Positions 28,965 through 38,026 are shown, counted from the stretch's first letter. The stretch is 64,000 nucleotides of DNA from Thiobacillus sp. 0-1251 (GCA_001899305.1 MKWL01000002.1:1-64000); one strand, 5' to 3'. Notes: generated from the letters alone by a model not told the origin. A program made the numbers and translations.

Positions 28965-29781
28965 GGAGCTTTACGTAGATGGGGGCGAAGGGCTCGGCCT
29001 GCGTCACGTCGAGCAGGGTTTCCTTGGTCAGTTCCAGCACCGCGAGGAAGGTGACCACGAGTTCATGCACGGTCGAGGCTTCCGGGAACAGGTCCTTGAA
29101 TTCCATGAATTCGCCCGGCGTCAGGCGCTTCAGGATGCGGCTCATGTGCTCGCGGATCGACAGCTCCTGACGGCCGATGCGGTGATGGGTGCGGTTCTTC
29201 GCGCGCGACAGGATGGCCAGCCAGGCGGCGGCGAGTTCTTCCGGGTGCAGGCTGGGCAGGCGCTTGGCCGCCGCCGGCAGGAACACGCTGACGGTGTCGA
29301 AATCGCGCCCGGCCTGCGGCAAGGCATCGAGATGCTGTCCGGCGAGCTTCATCTGCTCGTATTCCAGCAGGCGGCGCACCAGCTCGGCACGCGGGTCCTC
29401 GCCCTCGCCCGCCTCCTCGGCCTGCTCGCGGCGCGGCAGCAGCATGCGCGACTTGATGTCGATCAGCATCGCCGCCATCAGCAGGTATTCGGCCGCCAGT
29501 TCCAGCCGTGTCGCGCGCGCCGCCTCGACGTAGGCCATGTACTGCTTCGTCAGCGCCGCCATCGGAATGTCGAGGACATCCAGGTTCTGCTTGCGGATCA
29601 GGTACAAGAGCAGGTCGAGCGGGCCCTCGAAGGCGTCGAGGAACACCTCGAGCGCGTCGGGCGGAATGTAGAGATCCTGCGGCAGTTCTGTGAGCGGCTC
29701 GCCCCGTACCTTGATGACGGGTGCGGCGGGGGCGGCTTCGGGGGCGAGATCGAGGAGCGCGGCGTCGGTCATGGACGGCAT
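28945..29781 (-). CDS. scpA: Condensin kleisin subunit ScpA
   Basis: The 278-residue kleisin contains [35 protein letters not shown], the conserved N-terminal SMC-binding block. [25 protein letters not shown] and a C-terminal winged helix follow. It bridges the SMC head domains with ScpB. The ATG at 29781 has a GGGGAG upstream at suitable distance; a second ATG lies at 29772. The tetR gene is divergent. Confidence 0.93.
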   Translation of the reverse strand: MPSMTDAALLDLAPEAAPAAPVIKVRGEPLTELPQDLYIPPDALEVFLDAFEGPLDLLLYLIRKQNLDVLDIPMAALTKQYMAYVEAARATRLELAAEYLLMAAMLIDIKSRMLLPRREQAEEAGEGEDPRAELVRRLLEYEQMKLAGQHLDALPQAGRDFDTVSVFLPAAAKRLPSLHPEELAAAWLAILSRAKNRTHHRIGRQELSIREHMSRILKRLTPGEFMEFKDLFPEASTVHELVVTFLAVLELTKETLLDVTQAEPFAPIYVKLHESATE

Positions 29782-29864
29782 TTTACCCGACTCCCCCGCC
29801 ATCTCTCGGGAATTCGCCATCGCAATCCCGGTGTGGCGCCTCTTTCCGTCCGACGCTTGCATTT

Positions 29865-29877
29865 TACCGAACGGTCA
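29865..29877. promoter_or_regulatory. ACCGNNCGGT operator in front of tetR
   Basis: ACCGAACGGT at 29866-29875 is a dyad lying 17 bases before the tetR start codon. The same dyad recurs at 30537 and 30745. Its place suggests that the TetR protein represses its own gene. Confidence 0.65.
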
Positions 29878-29892
29878 ACTAGCATCCGGTTC

Positions 29893-30495
29893 ATGAACGC
29901 TGCCACCGATACCCGCTCCCGCATCATCGCCGCCGCCAAGCCGCGCTTCCACTCGCGCAGCTACGCCAATGTGGGCATCCAGGAAATCTGCGAGAGCGCC
30001 GGCGTGCAGAAGGGCAGCTTCTACCACTTCTTTCCGTCCAAGCGCGACCTGGTCATGGCCGTGATCGATGAGTTCGCCGACGAATGGGCCCACGGCTTCG
30101 TCGCCGAGGCCTTCGACCCCGCCCTGCCGCCGATGGAGCGCATCGACTACCTGGTCGACGCCGCCTACTTCTGGCAGAAGTCGATCAAGCAGGTGCACGG
30201 CCGCATGCTCGGCTGCATCTTCGGCAACCTCACGCTCGAGGTCAGCACCCAGGACGACATCCTGCGCGCCAAGCTGCTTGCGATCTTCTCGCGCGCCAAG
30301 TCGCGCTTCAAGGAGACGCTGGAGGAAGCCGTCGCCGCCGGCACCATTGCGCCCCTCGACGCCGACCTGACCGCCGAAGCCATGCTCGCCTATCTCGAGG
30401 GCGTGATCCTGCTCGCCAAGTCGCAGAACGATCCCGAGGTCATCTACCGCCTCGGCCCCGCCATCAAGACGCTGCGCGTCGAAAAAGCCGCCTGA
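29893..30495 (+). CDS. TetR-family transcriptional regulator
   Basis: The 200-residue protein has the TetR helix-turn-helix (SRIIAAAKPRFHSRSYANVGIQEICESAGVQKGSFYHFFPSKRDLVMAV) and a helical ligand domain. The C-terminal domain resembles the AcuR/NemR-like group; cysteines are few, Cys at ICESAG and at GCIFGN. The start at 29893 is the first ATG after the operator. Operator copies before it, after it and ahead of tusA suggest that it controls itself and the tusA-dsrE2 pair. The signal it senses is unknown; a reactive sulfur or electrophilic compound is a guess from the neighbours. Confidence 0.88.
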   Translation: MNAATDTRSRIIAAAKPRFHSRSYANVGIQEICESAGVQKGSFYHFFPSKRDLVMAVIDEFADEWAHGFVAEAFDPALPPMERIDYLVDAAYFWQKSIKQVHGRMLGCIFGNLTLEVSTQDDILRAKLLAIFSRAKSRFKETLEEAVAAGTIAPLDADLTAEAMLAYLEGVILLAKSQNDPEVIYRLGPAIKTLRVEKAA

Positions 30496-30534
30496 TCGCC
30501 ATGATCGCCGGCCGGTTTTTTTTCGCCCACGAGT

Positions 30535-30549
30535 TAACCGACCGGTCTA
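30535..30549. promoter_or_regulatory. ACCGNNCGGT operator after tetR
   Basis: ACCGACCGGT at 30537-30546 within AACCGACCGGTCTA is the second copy of the dyad. It lies 40 bases after the tetR stop and about 230 bases before tusA. It might mark an upstream promoter of tusA or allow looping. Confidence 0.55.
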
Positions 30550-30603
30550 GCGGCAGCTGGCGGCTCAACTTCACAGCCGGGGAAACGCTGATTCCACTCG
30601 TGG

Positions 30604-30662
30604 TTCGACAAGCTCACCACGAACGGAATCAACGATTTGCCGTTCGTCCTGAGCTTGTCGAA
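30604..30662. repeat. REP-like inverted repeat
   Basis: Two 23-base arms, 30604-30626 and 30640-30662, are inverted copies with two mismatches around a 13-base spacer. They belong to the same CCTGAGCNNNGTCGAAGG family as the repeats at 13327 and 15241. It is intergenic here, between tetR and tusA. Confidence 0.85.
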
Positions 30663-30742
30663 GGACTTGCCAGCGTTTTCCTTGTAATGCACTGCCCGCG
30701 CCTTTCCCGCCTTTCCGCCCGGCAATTTTTTTGCCGATCATC

Positions 30743-30758
30743 TTGACCGAACGGTCAT
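30743..30758. promoter_or_regulatory. GACCGAACGGTC operator in front of tusA
   Basis: GACCGAACGGTC at 30745-30756 is the most symmetrical copy of the dyad. It ends 22 bases before the tusA ATG, where it would overlap the promoter or early leader. Confidence 0.7.
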
Positions 30759-30778
30759 CTACTATAGGAGGTTTCACC

Positions 30779-31012
30779 ATGAGCACGACCGCAACCCAGA
30801 CCCTGGACGCCCGCGGCATGAATTGCCCGCTGCCCATCCTGCGCACCAAGAAGGCCCTGAACGAACTCGGCAAGGGCGAGACCCTCGCCATCGTGGCCAC
30901 CGACCCCGGCTCGCTCAAGGACATGCAGGCCTTCTGCAAGCAGACCGGCAACGAACTGGTCTCGTCGAGCGAGAACCAGGGCGAGTTCGCCTTCCTGATT
31001 CGCAAGAGCTAA
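30779..31012 (+). CDS. tusA: TusA-family sulfur carrier protein
   Basis: The 77-residue product has the TusA core LDARGMNCPLPILRTKKAL with the persulfide-carrying Cys16 in the CPxP motif. TusA proteins carry sulfane sulfur from a rhodanese or DsrE-type partner to an acceptor; in sulfur oxidisers they feed the Dsr or sHdr pathway. GGAGG at 30767-30771 is a strong ribosome binding site. The dsrE2 gene follows 10 bases later, the module known from chemotrophic and phototrophic sulfur oxidisers. Confidence 0.94.
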   Translation: MSTTATQTLDARGMNCPLPILRTKKALNELGKGETLAIVATDPGSLKDMQAFCKQTGNELVSSSENQGEFAFLIRKS

Positions 31013-31022
31013 GGAGACGACC

Positions 31023-31634
31023 ATGGGCGCACCTGAAAAACTCCTCGCCGAACATCTGACTCCAGCGCTGCTCGACCAGTGGTTCGACCAGCGCTTCGAG
31101 GCCAAAATGGCAGAGCGCGAAGCCGCGCACGTGCCGTCGCTGGCTATCATAGCCACCAAGGGCACGATGGACTGGGCCTACCCGCCCTTCATCCTCGCCT
31201 CCACCGCCGGCGCGCTGGGCTGGGACGTGTCGGTGTTCTTCACCTTCTACGGCCTCGAACTGCTGAAAAAGGACCTGCACCTGGAAATCAGCCCGCTCGG
31301 CAACCCGAGCATGCCGATGAAGATGCCGTTCGGCCCGCAATGGCTCAAGGACATCAACTGGAAGGTGCCGAATGTCGTCATGGCCGGCATACCGGGATTC
31401 GAGAAAGTGGCAACCGGGCTGATGGAACAGACCGTGAAGAACAAGGGCGTCGCCAGCATCGACGAGCTGCGTAGCGCCTGCCTCGAGGCCGACGCCAAGC
31501 TCTATGCCTGCCAGATGACGGTCGACCTGTTCGGCTATTCGCAGGACGAATTCATCCCCGAGATCGCGGGCTGGATCGGCGCGGCGAGTTTCCTGCCGCA
31601 GGCGCAGAAGTCGGATGTGTGTTTGTTCATCTGA
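31023..31634 (+). CDS. dsrE2: DsrE2-type sulfurtransferase
   Basis: The 203-residue product belongs to the DsrE/DsrF/DrsH-like family in its longer DsrE2 form. SLAIIATKGTMDWAYPPFILASTAGALGWDVSVFFTFYGLELL gives the Rossmann-like first half, with a hydrophobic stretch. The conserved cysteines are in RSACLEADAKLYACQMTVDLFG. It is expected to exchange sulfane sulfur with TusA. It starts after AAGGAGA. No terminator is evident directly after it. Confidence 0.92.
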   Translation: MGAPEKLLAEHLTPALLDQWFDQRFEAKMAEREAAHVPSLAIIATKGTMDWAYPPFILASTAGALGWDVSVFFTFYGLELLKKDLHLEISPLGNPSMPMKMPFGPQWLKDINWKVPNVVMAGIPGFEKVATGLMEQTVKNKGVASIDELRSACLEADAKLYACQMTVDLFGYSQDEFIPEIAGWIGAASFLPQAQKSDVCLFI

Positions 31635-31978
31635 GCCGAGACTTGCCCCGGTCGCGCCTGAAGCATCGGCACGGCTTGGGCAATTGTGCAGTAACAAGCG
31701 GGTTGTTTTGCACGACCTGCCCCACAGATGGTTCCGAAAGCCACGAAGTGGCGCCAAAGAACAATCGAGGTCGCCCCCTTAGCGTCAAGCCGAACGACAT
31801 CTGGACCGGCTACGAGGAAACTAACCTGCCCCATTAATAGACTACATCGGATGCAGCAACGGACGAGCTGGGAACACAGCGCGGGGTTGGCTGCGTTTAA
31901 TGGACCCGACGACTTCCTACAGTGGCAACCAGACGGGCTATTCCAACCATTTGTCACTCTTCTTAAGGAGGCAATGCC
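31635..31978. other. 344-base stretch without a recognised gene
   Basis: I see no convincing coding frame or RNA. ACCTGCCCCA occurs twice, at 31715-31724 and 31824-31833. The strong ribosome binding site AAGGAGG at 31965-31971 serves the GST gene. The gap may hold its promoter. Confidence 0.4.
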
Positions 31979-32587
31979 ATGAAACTCTATTACAGCCCGG
32001 GAGCCTGCTCCCTTTCCCCACACATCGTGGCGATCGAGGCTGGCGTACTCATGGAACTTGTACGCGTCGATCTTGGGACAGGCCAAACGGAATCAGGCGA
32101 GGACTACCGCAAGATCAACCCGGACGGCTATGTGCCCGCGCTGGTGCTTGCGGATGGCGATGTGCTCACCGAAGGTCCGGCCATCGTGCAGTATCTGGCG
32201 GACCAGGCGGTAGACAAGGAACTCGCGCCGGTGTACGGAAGCCGGGCGCGTTACCGTCTCATGCAGTGGCTGAACTTCATCTCCACCGAACTGCACAAGA
32301 CCTATTCGCCACTGTTCGACCCGCGTGTCCCGCCTGACTGCAAGGCCCAGTTCACCGAGCGGCTGGCCGAGCGTTTCGCCCACGTCGCGGCGGTACTCGA
32401 GACGCAGCCCTATCTCATGGGCGAGCGCTTCAGCGTGGCGGACGCCTACCTTTTCACGGTGAGTTCGTGGGTGCCTCATGTCGGCTTAGATCTTTCGCCC
32501 TGGCCCGCTCTGACCGCCTATCAGGGCCGCGTGGCGGCGCGTCCGGCGGTGCGGCAGGCACTGGCCGAGGAAGGCCTGCTCAAGTAG
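31979..32587 (+). CDS. Glutathione S-transferase (beta-class-like)
   Basis: The 202-residue protein has a thioredoxin-fold N-terminal domain, MKLYYSPGACSLSPHIVAIEAG, with the Cys10 typical of bacterial beta-class GSTs. The glutathione-binding block NPDGYVPALVLADGDVLTEGPAIVQYLAD follows, then a helical C-terminal domain with FSVADAYLFT. It uses glutathione to conjugate or reduce electrophiles in the cytosol. AAGGAGG precedes the ATG. It is a stand-alone gene after the sulfur-carrier pair. Confidence 0.92.
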   Translation: MKLYYSPGACSLSPHIVAIEAGVLMELVRVDLGTGQTESGEDYRKINPDGYVPALVLADGDVLTEGPAIVQYLADQAVDKELAPVYGSRARYRLMQWLNFISTELHKTYSPLFDPRVPPDCKAQFTERLAERFAHVAAVLETQPYLMGERFSVADAYLFTVSSWVPHVGLDLSPWPALTAYQGRVAARPAVRQALAEEGLLK

Positions 32588-32730
32588 ATGGGACGGCCAT
32601 CGGCTTCAGGAATCGAAGCGGATATCCATCGAGGGCCCGACGCCCCGTTGGCGATATCACCGCATAGCCTACCTTGACGGGTAACGCACTTAATTCGCCC
32701 TAGCGGCTACCGGTAAAATTGGTTGCTAAC

Positions 32731-33315
32731 ATGCGTGACATGAAGATATCCGCCCTCTGTTCATTCCCAGCCCTTTTGCTTGCCGTTGCGACGGCGATGG
32801 CGGGCACCGTGCAAGCCACCAACCCGAGCAACGGCTTGTCCAACTGGCAGTCCGAGGACACGCCGTTCAGCGTTCAGCTTCTTCAGCTCATGCCGGACAA
32901 CGTACGTGCCGTGTATTCCAATAAGGGTTTCCCCCACGCCCTGGTGGAGGAAATGGCTGGGTACTGCATTTTCGGCTCCGTCATACGCAATCTGGCCAAC
33001 GAACCCATCAGCTACGACGTGGCTGACTGGCGCGCGATCACCGCCGATGGCGTGCGGCACCCGCTGCGGACGAAGACCGAGTGGCTGAAGATATGGCAGA
33101 GCCAGGGCGTGGATTTCGGCTGGTCCATCCTCCCCGCGGCCCAGACGCTCGAAGTCGGTGACTGGGGCCAGGGCTTCTCCACGGTCAAGCTCCCCCACGG
33201 CACGCGTTTCGACCTCGATTATTCCTGGAGGCAACATGGCAAAACATTCCACGCTGTTCTCGAAGGGCTCCAGTGCGCTCCCGAAGAACTCCCCGTCTCG
33301 CCTCGAAAACCCTGA
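32731..33315 (+). CDS. Secreted protein of unknown function
   Basis: About 194 residues starting with a clear signal peptide (ISALCSFPALLLAVATAMAGTVQA), so it is likely periplasmic. The mature part has two cysteines (GYCIFG and LQCAPEE) that could form a disulfide and a beta-rich look (DFGWSILPAAQTLEVGDWGQGF). I recognise no family. The start may be ATG 32731 or 32740; no strong ribosome binding site. Its last 80 bases overlap the thioredoxin-like gene in another frame, implying cotranscription, and the partner may act on its cysteines. Confidence 0.65.
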   Translation: MRDMKISALCSFPALLLAVATAMAGTVQATNPSNGLSNWQSEDTPFSVQLLQLMPDNVRAVYSNKGFPHALVEEMAGYCIFGSVIRNLANEPISYDVADWRAITADGVRHPLRTKTEWLKIWQSQGVDFGWSILPAAQTLEVGDWGQGFSTVKLPHGTRFDLDYSWRQHGKTFHAVLEGLQCAPEELPVSPRKP

Positions 33316-33859
33316 ACGGCGTAATGCCCTGATCACCCTGGGCGGGCTCGGCCTTGGCCTGCTGGCCACGGGCACGGCGCGTGCCGATCTGCCGGAACCG
33401 CCGCTCACCCACATACTGGCCCCGGTCAAACCGGCCAGACCGGCACCGGATTTCAGCCTGGCGGACACGGAGGGCAAGATCCACAAGCTGTCCGACTATC
33501 CCGGCAAGGTGGTCCTGCTCAACTTCTGGGCGACCTGGTGCCCGCCCTGCAGGCGTGAATTGCCGTCCATGGAAAAGCTGTATCAGGCGCTGAAGGGCAA
33601 GCCATTTCAAGTCCTGGCCTGCGACCAGCAGGAAGACGCCGATACCTTGTTCGCCTTCACCGGCCAGTTGGATCCGGCGCCTACCTTTCCCGTGCTCCTG
33701 GACAGCAACAGCGCCGTATCCAAGGCATACGGCGTTCCCGGCCTACCCACCACGTTCCTCATCGACAAGACCGGGCAGATCGCCTATCGGGCCGTAGGCG
33801 GGCGTGAATTTGACCACCCGGCGATCCATGCGCTGATAGAAAAGTTGATGGCCGCGTAG
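33236..33859 (+). CDS. TlpA-like thiol:disulfide oxidoreductase
   Basis: The 207-residue protein has a twin-arginine-like signal (ENPERRNALITLGGLGLGLLATGTARA) and a thioredoxin-fold domain with the active site FWATWCPPCRRELP. GVPGLPTTFLIDKTGQI carries the cis-proline loop. TlpA/ResA-type proteins reduce periplasmic disulfides or help cytochrome c maturation. The ATG at 33236 is fixed by GGAGG at 33227-33231, inside the upstream gene. The unusually long N-terminal region before the RR pair is rich in Ser and Lys. Confidence 0.88.
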   Translation: MAKHSTLFSKGSSALPKNSPSRLENPERRNALITLGGLGLGLLATGTARADLPEPPLTHILAPVKPARPAPDFSLADTEGKIHKLSDYPGKVVLLNFWATWCPPCRRELPSMEKLYQALKGKPFQVLACDQQEDADTLFAFTGQLDPAPTFPVLLDSNSAVSKAYGVPGLPTTFLIDKTGQIAYRAVGGREFDHPAIHALIEKLMAA

Positions 33860-34077
33860 CGCGGAGGATAAGCCCTGGGGCATAGGGGCTAACCTCATAC
33901 GACCTTACTGATTCGCAAGGACCGCTCAAAGAATCCTAGCGGATGCGCTTGCCTTGCTGGCGTAAGAGTGCATTTCGGTCGATAAGTGGACCCCTCCTCC
34001 TCACATACTGAAAGTCAACTCCTGCCTGGCTGTTTAGCATTGTTCCAGTGCCCCTGAGTGCCTGAGAAAAATCTCGC

Positions 34078-36450
34078 TTACCCGAACACCACCTCCGCCA
34101 CATCCTGATACCGCTTGGCGAAATGCACCGTCATCCCGGCGCGGATGTGGTCGGGCAGCTTGTCGAAGTCGCGTCGGTTGGCATCGGGCAGGATGAGTTC
34201 GTGCAGGCCGATGCGGCGCGCGGCGATGACTTTCTCGCGGATGCCGCCGACCGGCAGGACCTGGCCGGTGAGCGTGAGTTCGCCGGTCATGGCGAGCGGT
34301 CGCGGAATCTTTTTGTTCTTCGCCAGCGACAAGAGTGCGGTGGCCATGGTGACGCCGGCGCTGGGGCCGTCCTTGGGCGTGGCGCCTTCCGGAACATGGA
34401 GATGCACGAAGCTCTTGTCGAAGAAGGCCGAGTCGGCTCCGTAGGCCTTGAGGTGCGAGGCGACGTAGCTGTAGGCAATCTCGGCCGATTCCTTCATTAC
34501 CTCGCCGAGCTTGCCGGTGAGCTTGAAGCCACGATTCAGCGTGTGAATGCGCGACGCCTCGACCGGCAGTGTCGCGCCGCCCATTGCGGTCCAGGCGAGG
34601 CCTGTCACGACGCCGACGCCGGTGATGGGCTTTTCCTTGGTGAAGACGGGCTTGTCGAGGTAGGCCTCGACTTCCTTCGTGCCGATCTTGATCGGCGTGG
34701 CGCCGCCGCCGAGGATTTTCACCACGGCCTTGCGCGCCACCCGCCCCAGCTGCTTTTCCAGGTTGCGCACGCCGGCCTCGCGGGCGTAGCCCTCGATCAC
34801 GTGGCGGATCGCGCCTTCGCTGATCGTGAGCTGGTTCTTCTTGAGGCCCGCTCGTTCGAGTACGCGCGGCCACAGGTGGTGCTTCGCGATCGCGAGCTTT
34901 TCCTCGGTGATGTAGCCCGAGAGGCGGATGACCTCCATGCGGTCGAGCAGCGCCGACGGGATGGTGAAGTCGTTGGCGGTGCAGATGAACAGCGCCTTGG
35001 ACAGATCGAAGCGCACGTCGAGGTAGTGATCGAGAAAGTCGGCGTTCTGCTCGGGGTCGAGCACTTCGAGCAAGGCGCTCGCCGGGTCGCCCTGGTAGCT
35101 GGCGCCGATCTTGTCGATTTCATCCAGCATGATGACCGGGTTGGCCGAGCCGACTTCCTTCAAGGCCTGTACGAACTTGCCCGGCATGGCGCCGATGTAG
35201 GTGCGGCGGTGGCCCTTGATCTCGGCCTCGTCGCGCATGCCGCCGACCGAAAAGCGGTAGAACTTGCGCCCCAGCGCCTCGGCGACCGATTTGCCGATGG
35301 AGGTCTTGCCGACACCGGGCGGACCGATCAGCAGCAGGATCGAGCCCGCCATCTCGCCGCGCATCGCGCCGACGGCGAGGAATTCGATGATGCGGTCCTT
35401 GACGTCTTCGAGCCCGTCGTGGTCGCGGTCAAGGATATGGCGCGCACGCTCGAGGTCGATCTTGTCCTGCGTATGCACGCCCCACGGCAGCACGGTGAGC
35501 CAGTCGAGGTAATTGCGGGTGACGGTGTATTCGGCCGATCCCGTCTCCAGCAGCGACAGCTTGTGCATTTCTTCGTCGACGCGCTTTTGCGCCTGCTCGG
35601 GCAGCGTCAGCTTGGCGAGACGCTCGCGGAAGGTGTCGAGCTCGGCGGTCTTGTCGTCCTTGGCGATGCCCAATTCCTTCTGGATCGCGCGCAGCTGCTG
35701 GTGCAGGAAGAACTCGCGCTGCTGCTCACTCATCTTCTCGTCGACGCGTTCGCGGATCTGCGATTGCAGGCGTGCAACGTCGAGTTCCTTTTTCAGCAGG
35801 ACGAGCACCTTCTCCATGCGCTTCTTCAGGCTGAAGGCTTCCAGTACCTCCTGCAGCTCCTGCTTGGACGCGGTGGTCAGGCTGGCGGCGAAATCGGTCA
35901 GCTGGGACGGCTCGTTGGGGCCGAAGCGGTTGAGGAAGAACTTCAGTTCCTCCGAATAGAGCGGGTTGAGCGGCAGCAACTCCTTGATCGTGTTGATGAT
36001 GGCGATGGAATAGGCGCGGATCTCCTCCGATTCCGGCTTGCCGGGCTCGTTCGGGTAATCGACCCGGACCTTGTAGGGCGGGGTATCCGACAACCATTCG
36101 ACGATGCGAAACCGCTTGGAGCCCTCGGCAATGAACTGCATCTTGCCGTCGGAACGGACCGGGTGGTGGATGCGCACCACCGTACCCACGCTGTGGAAAT
36201 CCGCCCGCTTGACGTCGTCGGTGTTGTCGGGCTTGACCACCACCAGCCCCACCATGTGGTGCGCGGTTTCGCCGATGGCCTCCACCGTCGACAACCAGGG
36301 GGCCTCGTTCATCAGCAACGGCAGCGTTTGCGCCGGGAAGAACGGCTTTTCGGTCAGCGGCAGCAGGTACAGTTCGGCGGGCAGTGCCGGCGCAGCCGGC
36401 AACTGGCGTTCATCGGGGAGGATTTCGCCTTCTAGCGGGTCATTGGGCAT
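34078..36450 (-). CDS. lon: ATP-dependent protease Lon
   Basis: The 790-residue protein has an N-terminal substrate domain (to about 220), a coiled region, an AAA+ module with Walker A GPPGVGKTSIGKS and FRFSVGGMRDEAEIKGHRRTY, and a C-terminal Ser-Lys protease. Catalytic Ser697 is in PKDGPSAG and Lys740 in REKVIAA. The spacing equals that of E. coli Lon (43 residues). It degrades misfolded and regulatory proteins in the cytosol. It lies 60 bases downstream of motD at the end of the flagellar block, so it could be read through from there. Confidence 0.94.
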   Translation of the reverse strand: MPNDPLEGEILPDERQLPAAPALPAELYLLPLTEKPFFPAQTLPLLMNEAPWLSTVEAIGETAHHMVGLVVVKPDNTDDVKRADFHSVGTVVRIHHPVRSDGKMQFIAEGSKRFRIVEWLSDTPPYKVRVDYPNEPGKPESEEIRAYSIAIINTIKELLPLNPLYSEELKFFLNRFGPNEPSQLTDFAASLTTASKQELQEVLEAFSLKKRMEKVLVLLKKELDVARLQSQIRERVDEKMSEQQREFFLHQQLRAIQKELGIAKDDKTAELDTFRERLAKLTLPEQAQKRVDEEMHKLSLLETGSAEYTVTRNYLDWLTVLPWGVHTQDKIDLERARHILDRDHDGLEDVKDRIIEFLAVGAMRGEMAGSILLLIGPPGVGKTSIGKSVAEALGRKFYRFSVGGMRDEAEIKGHRRTYIGAMPGKFVQALKEVGSANPVIMLDEIDKIGASYQGDPASALLEVLDPEQNADFLDHYLDVRFDLSKALFICTANDFTIPSALLDRMEVIRLSGYITEEKLAIAKHHLWPRVLERAGLKKNQLTISEGAIRHVIEGYAREAGVRNLEKQLGRVARKAVVKILGGGATPIKIGTKEVEAYLDKPVFTKEKPITGVGVVTGLAWTAMGGATLPVEASRIHTLNRGFKLTGKLGEVMKESAEIAYSYVASHLKAYGADSAFFDKSFVHLHVPEGATPKDGPSAGVTMATALLSLAKNKKIPRPLAMTGELTLTGQVLPVGGIREKVIAARRIGLHELILPDANRRDFDKLPDHIRAGMTVHFAKRYQDVAEVVFG

Positions 36451-36509
36451 GGTCTGATCTTCTCAATCCGGACAACGGAACTGGAAGTATCGGGCCTATC
36501 CCCTCGTTT

Positions 36510-37289
36510 TCAAGGCCGGGGTGGGTTGGGGCGTACCGGAATTTCCTCGACCGTGTCCGGCATGCTCGACAGGATCATCAGCTCGACCCGCCGGTTTCGG
36601 GCGCGTCCCTCCGCCGTATCGTTGGGCGCGATCGGCTGGCTGGCCTCGCGCCCGATGGCGGACAGGCGAGCCGGCGCGATGCCGCTGTCGGCCAGCAGGC
36701 GTACCACGCTGGTCGCCCGAACCGCCGACAGTTCCCAGTTGGAGGCAAACGCCGAATTGCTGATCGGCACGTTGTCGGTATGGCCGGTGACCTCAAGGTT
36801 GAAGGGCTCGTTCTTCAATTTTTCCGCCACGGCCTGCAACACCTTCAGCGATTGCGGCTCGAGTTCGGCACGGCCGGGCGCAAACAGGACATTCGCATTG
36901 ATCTCGATGCTGACGCCGCGACGGCTCTGCGTGACCCGCACCTGGCCTTCTTTCACCAGCGGGGCCATGACGTCGAGCAGGCTGCTCGCCACTTCGGTCA
37001 TGTGCGCCTGCTCTTCGATCGCCTGCTGCTGTTTCAGGGTGCGCTGTTTGACTTCAGGGGGCAAGGTGACTGTCGGCAGTTGCGGCACCGGAACGTCGTT
37101 TGTTGCCGCCTTGCCGAAGGCGCTGCCGAGCGAGCTGGCCAGGATGCGGTATTTGTTCTCATTGACGGCCGAAATGGCGTACATGACCACAAAAAAGGCG
37201 AACAGCAAGGTGATGAAATCTGCATACGAAATCAGCCAGCGATCGTGATTGTCGTGATCGGAGACGATGCGGCGACGGCGGCGGCGCAT
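36510..37289 (-). CDS. motD: Flagellar stator protein MotD (MotB paralogue)
   Basis: The 259-residue protein has one N-terminal helix with the proton-carrying aspartate (SYADFITLLFAFFVVMYAIS), a linker, and an OmpA-like peptidoglycan-binding domain (LEVTGHTDNVPIS, NWELSAVRATSVVRLL, GRARNRRVEL). It partners MotC, whose stop shares one base with its start (TGATG). MotCD is the second stator set known in pseudomonads, used for motility in viscous conditions and swarming. Confidence 0.9.
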   Translation of the reverse strand: MRRRRRRIVSDHDNHDRWLISYADFITLLFAFFVVMYAISAVNENKYRILASSLGSAFGKAATNDVPVPQLPTVTLPPEVKQRTLKQQQAIEEQAHMTEVASSLLDVMAPLVKEGQVRVTQSRRGVSIEINANVLFAPGRAELEPQSLKVLQAVAEKLKNEPFNLEVTGHTDNVPISNSAFASNWELSAVRATSVVRLLADSGIAPARLSAIGREASQPIAPNDTAEGRARNRRVELMILSSMPDTVEEIPVRPNPPRP

Positions 37290-38026
37290 CAGAGATAACC
37301 TTTCAGGCGTGCCTCGATGATGCGCGGGTTGTCGCCCTGCGCAATACCCATGAGGCCGTCGCAGACGATCTCGCGCTCGCTCACGCGGCGCGCGATGGTG
37401 AACTTGATCTTGTTGGCGATGGGCAGGAACACCAGGTTGGCCAGGCCCACGCCATAGATGGTGGCAACGAAGGCGACCGCGATGCCGGTGCCCAGCTTGC
37501 CGGGTTCGGTCAGGTTTTCCATCACATGGATCAGGCCCATGACCGCGCCGAGAATGCCGAGTGTCGGCGCATAGCCGCCCGCCGCTTCCCATACGCGTGC
37601 AGCCTGGCGTTCGTTCGTTTCGAAATTGACGATCTGGACGTCGAGCGTATCGCGCAGCTTGGCCGCATCGGCACCGTCGATCAACAATTGCAGCCCGGTT
37701 TTCTGGAACGGGTCATGCGTCATGTTGACGTGTCTTTCCAGCGCCAGCAGGCCGTCCTGACGCGCGGTGTGGGACCATTGGACGACACGGCGAATGAGCG
37801 TGAGGGCCTCCGGCTCGGGCGGGCGGAATACCCATCTCGCCATGCGCATGCCCTGCATGAAGACCGGCAGCGGGTAATGCAGCAGCACGGCAGCCAGGGT
37901 GCCGCCCATCACGATGAGGAAGGCCGCCGGCTGCACGAACAGGCCGATATGTCCGCCTTCCATCGCCTGGCCGCCCAGTACGGCGGCCGCCGCCAGCCCG
38001 AGCCCGATCAGGCTGCCACGATCCAT
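37289..38026 (-). CDS. motC: Flagellar stator protein MotC (MotA paralogue)
   Basis: The 245-residue membrane protein has four helices, including AAFLIVMGGTLAAVLLHYP, YAPTLGILGAVMGLIHVM and AVAFVATIYGVGLANLVFLPIANKI. The charged cytosolic loop contacts FliG. Smaller than MotA here, it fits the MotC branch. It overlaps fliA by 19 bases, so stator and sigma factor are translated together. Confidence 0.9.
   Translation of the reverse strand: MDRGSLIGLGLAAAAVLGGQAMEGGHIGLFVQPAAFLIVMGGTLAAVLLHYPLPVFMQGMRMARWVFRPPEPEALTLIRRVVQWSHTARQDGLLALERHVNMTHDPFQKTGLQLLIDGADAAKLRDTLDVQIVNFETNERQAARVWEAAGGYAPTLGILGAVMGLIHVMENLTEPGKLGTGIAVAFVATIYGVGLANLVFLPIANKIKFTIARRVSEREIVCDGLMGIAQGDNPRIIEARLKGYL

Noticed and set aside
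31535-32086. Minus-strand frame across the gap before the GST gene
   Set aside because: Cys/His-rich without motifs, overlaps the ends of two clear genes and has no ribosome binding site.
34123-36435. A 770-codon open frame on the plus strand opposite lon
   Set aside because: Lon is unmistakable on the other strand; the opposite frame has a His/Asp/Arg/Gly-rich composition typical of GC-rich antisense frames and no domain.
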